Assembly: GCA_022592445.1 (NCBI GenBank) | Contig: JABYQR010000639.1 | Span: 1 to 14,422 of the forward strand | Source of the DNA: Cytidiella melzeri | Taxonomy: Eukaryota > Basidiomycota > Agaricomycetes > Polyporales > Irpicaceae | Length of the DNA stretch: 14,422 nucleotides | Direction: 5' to 3' | In this document: positions 8,447 through 14,422 of the stretch, one piece after another | How positions within the stretch are numbered: the stretch's first letter is position 1 | Layout of the letters: each line of letters starts with the position of its first letter | Notes under the pieces: model-generated | The model's input: the letters and a program-made list of their open reading frames with translations, nothing else | The model's database searches: none | What the model was told of the DNA's origin: nothing | Program-made: the position numbers and the translations under genes

Positions 8447-9902
8447 TTACCCTTGTCAGGGGATGGGTGAGGAGTTGAAGGTTCATCATCTTCCGTTGGA
8501 ACCTCCTCAATATGAGCCGCCAACTTTAGGCGCGCGGTATTAACATTTTTCGTTTTAGACAATGAAGCCTTAGAGGCTTCGGCCTCGCTGTCCGTTCCTG
8601 AGTCTTCGGCATCTGCTGCCCAAATCTTCTTCAGCGCCAAAGACTTGCCATCCTTCTTCCCATCCTTCTTCTTTTCGTCGGGCTTCTTCTTTAGGCCGTT
8701 GAGGTTGCACTCATCCGTGTTATGTCCTTTCAACTTATGGATGTGGCAGAACTTCTCCGACTTTTCAGTCGAGTTCACCTCCTTGCCTTTGCCCTTGTTC
8801 CGCTTCTCATTCTTCTTCTTTTTCTTGTCCGCTGCGTCCACCTCCATGGGCGTGGACGTATCCATCTCCTTTGCAAAGATCAGGCCTTGTGCTTTCTCTG
8901 GATAGACCTTCTTGTGGATGTCGAGCAAGAGGTTGAGGAACTGAGGCCAAGTTGTTGGAATTTGATTTTCATCTTTTCCGATCATGACAAGCCTCATGTC
9001 CTTCTCGATGACGTGCTTGAGCTTGTGAATAAGCAAGTCGTCCTCGTATTCAGAAAGCCTTCCAAGCGTACAGAAACGTTCTGTGTACTTGAAAAGTTCT
9101 TATGTGCCAGATCCGTGTTATTGAACAAGGCATTGAGCTCCTTTCGAGCACCTTCCTTGTCGTCCCTTTGTCCGTACTGTACCTTGAGCTCGTTTTCGAA
9201 CTCTTCCCACGTTCCAATTGTCTGACCCTTCGTCAGCTTCTTGATCCACGGCTCCATGTATTGAGCCGCTGCGCCTGAGAGCTGCTTCATCGCGACGGCA
9301 ATACGTTGCCTGTCAGTAGCAACATTCTTGTGGACAAGCCACAGAGAGATCTTGTTCAACCACTCGTTGAACTTGACCTTGCCATCAGTACCGTTGAACT
9401 CCGGGGGTTTGCCAATCTTAGGCTGGCACGAGGATCCTCCTTGTCCTTGAGACAGGGGAAGCTGGTTGATCTGATTTACCACATTGGTGATCGTGGTTTT
9501 CACCATATCCAGATCAGTGTCCATCCGCTGGACTTGTGTGTCTGCAGCGGACTGCGAGTAGAGGTCTTGAGTAACCTTATCGATATATTCCTGGAGGTTA
9601 TCCTCCAGCAACGACAGCTGATTGTTCCAGATGAGCACCATTTGATTCATCATATTGTGGACAATGGCAGCAGTTGCTCCACCTTCAACCATACGAGTAA
9701 AAGCCCTTTGGGCCGTGTTCAGGTTGTGGTAGATGTGCTGCTCAAAGTTTTCCACCGAAGGGTTGTAAACAATTGGCGTGATCTTGCCAAAAGTCACGGA
9801 GTGGGTAAGGTTAGAAGCCGCAGCGGGGGCAGCGCTGGATCCGGCGTTGGATTGAGTGGCCTTTGCTTCTAATTTCTTAGTTAGCAAGGGATAAGCGAAA
9901 TA
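8398..9902 (-). pseudogene. gag: Gag of element A, with one frameshift
   Basis: The first part (9902 to about 9096) carries the Ty3/gypsy Gag capsid-like domain: KPPEFNGTDGKVKFNEWL, QRIAVAMKQLSGAAAQYM and TWEEFENELKVQYG. At the TTTT run (9092-9095) the frame is lost and homology continues in the -1 frame (EYEDDLLIHKLKHVIEK onward), consistent with loss of one T. The second part has a Lys-rich basic stretch and a nucleocapsid zinc knuckle of form CX2HX4HX4C (FCHIHKLKGHNTDEC), then ends TGA at 8398-8400. The frame opens after TAG 9903-9905 with no ATG near its start; the nearest non-AUG candidate is TTG at 9887 and the first in-frame Met lies about 65 codons in. Element B carries the same deletion. 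Confidence 0.9.
8413..8419 (-). promoter_or_regulatory. Candidate -1 ribosomal frameshift site between gag and protease
   Basis: In the gag frame the minus strand reads GA-T TTT TTC-CAA, which fits the X XXY YYZ slippery rule in the correct phase. The gag stop TGA follows 12 nt after the heptamer, and the protease frame, which is -1 to gag, is open from 8446 across this site. Gag-Pol by -1 frameshifting is common in retroelements. I did not establish a downstream pseudoknot. Confidence 0.6.
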
Positions 9903-10652
9903 CTATTTCTAGTATAAGAAGAAGAGAAAACACCACTTTTCACACATTGAACTCTTGTCAGAGTTGTTTTCACACATTAAATCCTTTTCAGGAAGTTGTC
10001 ACCGAGTAAAATGAGGCTTGTCAGCCAATACATTTTATTCCATTTCTGCATATACAAAGGCGTTCATATCAAACAGTCCTTCTAGTAGCTCTAGTATATA
10101 TCCCCATCTTCGATGTATGTCCACAAAACTAATCCTTCCTAAACTGTTTAAGTCCTTTTTCAACATCCTCCATTCCCTATTTGTCATCTTGTCCGTGTGA
10201 TTCTCCTTGAGCCACTGTTCAACCATGAATACACGGCCGATCAGCAGCTGAGCTTTCTTCCTGCGAGTGTTGAGCTGGTGGTTAGATGATTGCCCACCAC
10301 TCGAGAAGGAGGCGTCCAGCTTCTTGAGCACAGGTTCAAGCCTTTGACAGGCTGCTGTGATCATCAGTTCGAACTCCTCTTGACGAAGTATTAACTTTGT
10401 TTTACGGAAGTGGAGAGAAGCGGGGAGCGGAGTGGGAGTGGGGATGTAAGCGCGTTGGTTGTGCTCTTCGATACGCTGGAGAAGAGAAAGCTTTTCAGCT
10501 TCCTGCTTCTCTTGCTTCTCGATACGATCGAGAAGGCTAAGTTGAGACATGAGATGAGAGACCTGTCTCATGCGAGCCTGGTTCTCATCATGCTCAATGG
10601 TGGTACGAGCCTGCTCCTCGAGGTCGATCCTCTTGATGAGAGGCTTGTTGTC
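8557..10652 (-). repeat. Inverted repeat, left arm (identical to 12328-14422)
   Basis: Position x here pairs with 22980-x on the plus strand. ORF1, the intergenic hairpins and Gag of both arms match without a visible change except one T missing in the right arm at 14356-14357 (left arm AAA at 8622-8624). The arm may extend past the window end on the right copy. Identity stops abruptly at 10653, where the coding sequence of the two copies falls to about 83%. Confidence 0.9.
9900..9965 (-). promoter_or_regulatory. Two small perfect hairpins between ORF1 and gag (element A)
   Basis: Within the 130-base gap between ORF1 and the opening of the gag frame, the minus strand holds AACTCT-GACA-AGAGTT (9950-9965) and ATACTA-GAAA-TAGTAT (9900-9915), each with a 6-bp stem and tetraloop; the second has a GNRA loop and contains the TAG that closes the upstream gag frame. 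The first hairpin sits between two copies of AATGTGTGAAAA. The same structures are at 13015-13030 and 13065-13080 in element B. Function (translation, packaging) is unproven. Confidence 0.6.
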
Positions 10653-10814
10653 AGGGTACTTGACACGGCGAGGCTTGCCGGTGTCCTTGAACTTGTTCAG
10701 AGTCTCCTTGGAGACTGCAAAGCGTTCTTGAAGTCCAGTGACTTCATTGCGGACGGGGATAGAGTAGGCAGCCTTGCGGCCGGTCTTAGCAGCGAAGTAG
10801 CGGGAGAGTGGCAT
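10035..10814 (-). CDS. ORF1: coiled-coil protein upstream of gag (259 aa), element A
   Basis: I do not recognise the family. It is an intact ORF from ATG 10814 (context GTCACCATGC, a good eukaryotic start) to TAA 10035. The N-terminus is basic (SRYFAAKTGRKA). Residues ~65-125 are Gln/Glu/Lys-rich with heptad-like spacing and an imperfect internal repeat (LSLLDRIEKQEKQEAEK then LSLLQRIEEHNQ), predicting a coiled coil. A Pro/Thr linker (YIPTPTPLP) follows, then a mixed helical C-terminus ending VYAEME. No zinc finger, protease or polymerase motif. It lies 130 nt before the gag frame, in the same frame and strand, and is kept at the same length in element B, so it belongs to the element. Codon use changes from G/C-ending to A/T-rich codons near residue 135. 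An accessory or capsid-related role is only a guess. Confidence 0.75.
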   Translation of the reverse strand: MPLSRYFAAKTGRKAAYSIPVRNEVTGLQERFAVSKETLNKFKDTGKPRRVKYPDNKPLIKRIDLEEQARTTIEHDENQARMRQVSHLMSQLSLLDRIEKQEKQEAEKLSLLQRIEEHNQRAYIPTPTPLPASLHFRKTKLILRQEEFELMITAACQRLEPVLKKLDASFSSGGQSSNHQLNTRRKKAQLLIGRVFMVEQWLKENHTDKMTNREWRMLKKDLNSLGRISFVDIHRRWGYILELLEGLFDMNAFVYAEME

Positions 10815-10872
10815 GGTGACTGTGTGTCAAAGTGTAATGAGCTTGTCAGCTCAGTGGTGTGCAAAGCAAATC

Positions 10873-11586
10873 TGTCACAGATTTTCAATGTTTCTACAAG
10901 ACTTGCCTTACCAGGCAACGGTATTATTGGGAATATTTAAGCGCTTATCCAGCGCTTATCCGGCGTCTATTTAGGCGCTTATCCAGCGCTTATCTGGCGC
11001 TTATCAAGCGCCTATTCCGGCACTTATTCTCAGTGCCTATCAATTGATGCGCTGATGCGCTTCCTGTCTCTGATGCGCTGATGCGCTCCTTTCCTTATAT
11101 GTGTATCACATGATAGAACTCTCTGGAACCTTGTGGAACTTGCTGGAACTATGATGTCATAGTATAGAACATTCCATTAGATGATGTCATAGTTCATAGG
11201 ACCTTCTGGAAAAGTCTAGCCTTGTCTTAGAACAAGCTAGAACAAGTCTAGCCTTGGAGCTGGGTCATGGGGTCAGGTCATGGGGACAATTGCTATTGGT
11301 TGATTATTGAAGTGGCACCACTAGGGCATAGGGCATGCTTAGTAAGGTAGATTACTTCGCTTACTCATGTAGGTATTAGGGGTCTTAGGGTAGTACCTGG
11401 GGTCCTCCCCTTCATGTATATATAGAGGCACTCCTGAGGGCATATCCCCTCAGTCTTATCCACCCTGTTGAACCAGGACTACTCAGTACCCACCAGTACT
11501 TCGCTCACCACCACTCTTACTCTCTATCTCACCACATTCCCCTCAAGTTAACCAACTTATCTGGTGAGTGTAGCATTACTGTTACA
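10873..11586 (+). repeat. 5' LTR of element B (714 bp)
   Basis: TGTCACAG...CTGTTACA. U3 (to about 11450) carries repeated GCGCTTATC units (about 10940-11010), two ATGCGCTGATGCGCT blocks (11046-11090) and two ATGATGTCAT elements (about 11150 and 11185) resembling ATF/CREB-type sites. TATATATA is at 11417-11424. The short R-U5 ends with GTGAGT (11564-11569), a splice-donor-like hexamer. Seven substitutions separate it from 3010-3723. Confidence 0.93.
11417..11462 (+). promoter_or_regulatory. LTR core promoter and predicted RNA start of element B
   Basis: TATATATA at 11417-11424; CAGTCTTATCCA at 11451-11462 lies about 27-34 nt downstream, where transcription should start. This 12-mer is complementary to the sequence just after the LTR (see primer-binding site). 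The same arrangement, unchanged, is in the 3' LTR of A (TATA 3172-3179; 12-mer 3134-3145). Confidence 0.6.
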
Positions 11587-12165
11587 TTTGAGTAAGACTG
11601 CCCCTACTCCCTCACGTCTCTGGACATGCTGGAGATTTCTTTCCCCTTTCTTCTAGGTCTTGTGCCTGTGCGTGGGCCCCCTTACAAATCCTCTAGAGAT
11701 AGAGGTAGCCGAACCATAGGCTCTAAGTGGTAGTCGTGTCTAGGCCTTGCCTTGATGCGCACAACTTGAATCACCCTCTCGCCCGACGCTCCTAGAGCTG
11801 ATCAGAGCAGGGGTTGGCATTATGCCAACATGATGAAAGTGTGCCTCCCCACAGGCGATAGTGGAGTCTGGTGTCAGACGCTTGTTATAAGAGCTAGACA
11901 ACAGGACTGGAAGCCCATGAGTGCTTAGGCACGAAGACGGGTAACTGGTTCTGGCCGGACTTAGGGTCAGTGTAATACTGATCCGCCAACCATTTTCCGC
12001 ATGGGTGGAACCATGACGGAGATCCTTACACCACCAGACCTGGAGAGAGAGTCCAGGCCGACGCCGGCACTACCCCACGCACACACAGGACCTCTCCTTT
12101 ATGGAGATTTGTTTCGCACATCACTGAGCTGTCAAGCTCATCATGCATTGTCACACACAGTCACC
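11587..12165 (+). other. Leader of element B with several predicted hairpins
   Basis: This ~580-base stretch between LTR and ORF1 has no gene I accept; the ORF1 frame is open back to 12001 but that part has no counterpart in element A. It holds clean inverted repeats: CCTCTA-GAGA-TAGAGG (11690-11705, GNRA loop), GTTGGCA-TTA-TGCCAAC (11813-11829), GTCTG-GTGT-CAGAC near 11867-11880, GTGC-TTAG-GCAC near 11921, and GGGTCAGT-GTAAT-ACTGATCC (11964-11984, one G-U). A packaging or translation-control role is inferred. Only the last ~60 bases (from 12106) are homologous to A's retained flank. Confidence 0.45.
11589..11600 (+). other. Candidate self-primer-binding site (Tf1-type)
   Basis: The 12 bases TGAGTAAGACTG (11589-11600), starting 3 nt after the LTR end, pair with the predicted 5' end of the RNA CAGTCTTATCCA: eight consecutive pairs (CAGTCTTA with TAAGACTG), then one G-U, one C-A mismatch and two pairs. 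No TGG-starting tRNA 3'-end complement follows the LTR. Tf1/sushi chromoviruses prime reverse transcription with the 5' end of their own RNA. Confidence 0.5.
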
Positions 12166-12945
12166 ATGCCCATTTCCCGCTTCATCGCTGCTAAGTCTGG
12201 CCGCAAGGCCCCTTACTCCATCCCTGCCCGCAACGAAGTCACCGGACTTCAAGAACGCCTCACCGTCTCCAAGGAGACACTCGACAAGTTCAAAGACGCT
12301 GGCAAGCCTCGCCGGCTCAAGTACCCCGACAACAAGCCTCTCATCAAGAGGATCGACCTCGAGGAGCAGGCTCGTACCACCATTGAGCATGATGAGAACC
12401 AGGCTCGCATGAGACAGGTCTCTCATCTCATGTCTCAACTTAGCCTTCTCGATCGTATCGAGAAGCAAGAGAAGCAGGAAGCTGAAAAGCTTTCTCTTCT
12501 CCAGCGTATCGAAGAGCACAACCAACGCGCTTACATCCCCACTCCCACTCCGCTCCCCGCTTCTCTCCACTTCCGTAAAACAAAGTTAATACTTCGTCAA
12601 GAGGAGTTCGAACTGATGATCACAGCAGCCTGTCAAAGGCTTGAACCTGTGCTCAAGAAGCTGGACGCCTCCTTCTCGAGTGGTGGGCAATCATCTAACC
12701 ACCAGCTCAACACTCGCAGGAAGAAAGCTCAGCTGCTGATCGGCCGTGTATTCATGGTTGAACAGTGGCTCAAGGAGAATCACACGGACAAGATGACAAA
12801 TAGGGAATGGAGGATGTTGAAAAAGGACTTAAACAGTTTAGGAAGGATTAGTTTTGTGGACATACATCGAAGATGGGGATATATACTAGAGCTACTAGAA
12901 GGACTGTTTGATATGAACGCCTTTGTATATGCAGAAATGGAATAA
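12166..12945 (+). CDS. ORF1: coiled-coil protein upstream of gag (259 aa), element B
   Basis: Same length and layout as the 10035-10814 copy. The N-terminal ~54 residues differ at many positions (MPISRFIAAKSGRKAPYSIP here versus MPLSRYFAAKTGRKAAYSIP), while everything from about residue 55 (DNKPLIKRIDLEEQ) to the end is identical, including synonymous sites. I choose ATG 12166 because both copies share it and its context (GTCACCATG); the longer in-frame ATG at 12001 adds 55 residues not supported by the other copy. That both copies stay open over 259 codons despite ~17% DNA divergence in the 5' part argues that the protein was under selection. Confidence 0.75.
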   Translation: MPISRFIAAKSGRKAPYSIPARNEVTGLQERLTVSKETLDKFKDAGKPRRLKYPDNKPLIKRIDLEEQARTTIEHDENQARMRQVSHLMSQLSLLDRIEKQEKQEAEKLSLLQRIEEHNQRAYIPTPTPLPASLHFRKTKLILRQEEFELMITAACQRLEPVLKKLDASFSSGGQSSNHQLNTRRKKAQLLIGRVFMVEQWLKENHTDKMTNREWRMLKKDLNSLGRISFVDIHRRWGYILELLEGLFDMNAFVYAEME

Positions 12946-13014
12946 AATGTATTGGCTGACAAGCCTCATTTTACTCGGTGACAACTTCCTGAAAAGGATT
13001 TAATGTGTGAAAAC

Positions 13015-13080
13015 AACTCTGACAAGAGTTCAATGTGTGAAAAGTGGTGTTTTCTCTTCTTCTTATACTAGAAATAGTAT
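13015..13080 (+). promoter_or_regulatory. Two small perfect hairpins between ORF1 and gag (element B)
   Basis: AACTCT-GACA-AGAGTT (13015-13030) and ATACTA-GAAA-TAGTAT (13065-13080), as in element A. A pyrimidine-rich run precedes the second, and CTAAC-TAAG lies just after it (13096-13104), so a 3' splice site here is also conceivable. Confidence 0.55.
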
Positions 13081-14422
13081 TTCGCTTATCCCTTGCTAAC
13101 TAAGAAATTAGAAGCAAAGGCCACTCAATCCAACGCCGGATCCAGCGCTGCCCCCGCTGCGGCTTCTAACCTTACCCACTCCGTGACTTTTGGCAAGATC
13201 ACGCCAATTGTTTACAACCCTTCGGTGGAAAACTTTGAGCAGCACATCTACCACAACCTGAACACGGCCCAAAGGGCTTTTACTCGTATGGTTGAAGGTG
13301 GAGCAACTGCTGCCATTGTCCACAATATGATGAATCAAATGGTGCTCATCTGGAACAATCAGCTGTCGTTGCTGGAGGATAACCTCCAGGAATATATCGA
13401 TAAGGTTACTCAAGACCTCTACTCGCAGTCCGCTGCAGACACACAAGTCCAGCGGATGGACACTGATCTGGATATGGTGAAAACCACGATCACCAATGTG
13501 GTAAATCAGATCAACCAGCTTCCCCTGTCTCAAGGACAAGGAGGATCCTCGTGCCAGCCTAAGATTGGCAAACCCCCGGAGTTCAACGGTACTGATGGCA
13601 AGGTCAAGTTCAACGAGTGGTTGAACAAGATCTCTCTGTGGCTTGTCCACAAGAATGTTGCTACTGACAGGCAACGTATTGCCGTCGCGATGAAGCAGCT
13701 CTCAGGCGCAGCGGCTCAATACATGGAGCCGTGGATCAAGAAGCTGACGAAGGGTCAGACAATTGGAACGTGGGAAGAGTTCGAAAACGAGCTCAAGGTA
13801 CAGTACGGACAAAGGGACGACAAGGAAGGTGCTCGAAAGGAGCTCAATGCCTTGTTCAATAACACGGATCTGGCACATAAGAACTTTTCAAGTACACAGA
13901 ACGTTTCTGTACGCTTGGAAGGCTTTCTGAATACGAGGACGACTTGCTTATTCACAAGCTCAAGCACGTCATCGAGAAGGACATGAGGCTTGTCATGATC
14001 GGAAAAGATGAAAATCAAATTCCAACAACTTGGCCTCAGTTCCTCAACCTCTTGCTCGACATCCACAAGAAGGTCTATCCAGAGAAAGCACAAGGCCTGA
14101 TCTTTGCAAAGGAGATGGATACGTCCACGCCCATGGAGGTGGACGCAGCGGACAAGAAAAAGAAGAAGAATGAGAAGCGGAACAAGGGCAAAGGCAAGGA
14201 GGTGAACTCGACTGAAAAGTCGGAGAAGTTCTGCCACATCCATAAGTTGAAAGGACATAACACGGATGAGTGCAACCTCAACGGCCTAAAGAAGAAGCCC
14301 GACGAAAAGAAGAAGGATGGGAAGAAGGATGGCAAGTCTTTGGCGCTGAAGAAGATTGGGCAGCAGATGCCGAAGACTCAGGAACGGACAGCGAGGCCGA
14401 AGCCTCTAAGGCTTCATTGTCT
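13078..14422 (+). pseudogene. gag: Gag of element B, frameshifted twice, cut by window end
   Basis: Same Gag as in element A: the capsid-like region runs to about 13884, the frame breaks at the TTTT run (13885-13888) exactly as in A, and continues in the other frame through the Lys-rich region and the CX2HX4HX4C zinc knuckle (about 14230-14275). A second break, unique to this copy, is a missing T at 14356-14357. The frame opens after TAG 13075-13077 with no nearby ATG. The C-terminus, slippery site and protease lie outside the window. The shared first break means it predates the arm identity or was copied with it. Confidence 0.88.

Larger units (their letters stand above)
3010..10872 (-). mobile_element. 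Ty3/gypsy chromodomain retrotransposon, element A (5' LTR not in place)
   Basis: On the minus strand the order is ORF1, gag, protease, RT-RNase H-integrase-chromodomain, polypurine tract, 3' LTR: a Ty3/gypsy chromovirus with one extra upstream ORF. It inserted into the copia integrase at 3009/3010, where the outer flank is TAATG on the plus strand. The upstream end is cut at 10872/10873, where a plus-strand LTR of the same family begins, so A's own leader and 5' LTR are either beyond element B or lost. Three lesions disable it: a one-base deletion in gag, a TAA between protease and RT, and a solo LTR in integrase. Confidence 0.9.
10873..14422 (+). mobile_element. Ty3/gypsy element B, same family as A, plus strand, truncated by window end
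   Basis: The 5' LTR (10873-11586), leader, ORF1 (12166-12945) and gag (13078 onward) run in order on the plus strand; protease and pol would lie beyond the window. The LTR starts abruptly against A's upstream flank of ORF1 (GATTTGCTTTGC on minus), and the homologous leader sequence in B is at 12106, well inside B. So B's 5' end interrupts A's leader. The five bases before the LTR are AAATC, the expected target duplication. Confidence 0.88.
12328..14422 (+). repeat. Inverted repeat, right arm (identical to 8557-10652)
   Basis: Reverse complement of the left arm, extending to the window end, so its true end is not seen. The only difference I found is a missing T at 14356-14357. The last mismatch before the identical block is C12327 against A10653 on the plus strand. 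Confidence 0.9.

Noticed and set aside
8722..9225. 167-codon hydrophobic ORF antisense to gag, also at 13755-14258
   Set aside because: The Phe/Leu-rich look comes from reading the Lys-rich gag region backwards.
9306..9872. 188-codon ORF antisense to gag, with an identical one at 13108-13674
   Set aside because: Antisense shadow of a gag frame; its repetition only reflects the inverted repeat.
11587..11610. tRNA primer-binding site after the LTR
   Set aside because: No TGG start and no recognisable tRNA 3'-end complement next to the LTR.
11640..12000. Group I intron or structured host ncRNA in the leader
   Set aside because: Hairpins are present but I could not identify the conserved core elements of any known RNA class.
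12001..12165. 55-codon N-terminal extension of ORF1 in element B
   Set aside because: Not present in element A's ORF1, and the shared ATG at 12166 has the better context.

Overview
This window is eukaryotic and looks like a fungal, probably basidiomycete, repeat-rich region. I see no host gene that I can defend, no rRNA or tRNA, and nothing bacterial. The fungal call rests on chromodomain-bearing Ty3/gypsy Pol features (including the RT motif D-L-R-W-G-x-N-N) and is an inference. Almost all of the window is nested retrotransposon sequence.

Layout. (1) Positions 1-3009 hold a decayed Ty1/copia element on the minus strand. Its pol is split: the integrase C-terminus and start of RT lie at about 2162-3009, and the rest of the RT core at 1-317. 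Between them sits an unrecognised insertion of about 1.84 kb (318 to about 2155), with a TATA box, a Cys/Pro-rich 175-codon ORF and an irregular ACTGCG repeat tract. (2) Positions 3010-10872 hold a Ty3/gypsy chromodomain element on the minus strand (element A), which interrupted the copia integrase. From low to high coordinates: 3' LTR (3010-3723), polypurine tract, integrase C-terminus with chromodomain, RNase H and RT, protease, Gag, then an extra coiled-coil ORF (ORF1) upstream of gag. (3) A 750-bp solo LTR (4840-5589, plus strand, TSD GACCT) sits inside A's integrase, between the second catalytic Asp and the catalytic Glu. (4) From 10873 a second copy of the same family (element B) runs on the plus strand to the window end: 5' LTR (10873-11586), leader, ORF1 and gag. 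B appears to have inserted just upstream of A's ORF1.

A and B face away from a shared centre, so ORF1 and gag form a giant inverted repeat (8557-10652 against 12328-14422). The arms are identical apart from one single-base deletion, yet only about 83% identical in the coding part immediately inside the boundary at 10653/12327. The two LTRs differ at 7 of 714 positions. This mosaic points to gene conversion between the arms, or to an assembly artefact.

The family looks unusual in three ways. The sequence after the 5' LTR is not a tRNA primer-binding site but is complementary to the predicted 5' end of the element's own RNA, as in Tf1-type self-priming. Gag and protease overlap in the -1 frame with a T TTT TTC slippery heptamer just before the gag stop. 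An extra coiled-coil ORF1 precedes gag in the same frame, separated by stops and by two perfect small hairpins, and gag has no ATG near its start. Element A is disabled by a gag frameshift, a TAA between protease and RT, and the solo LTR.
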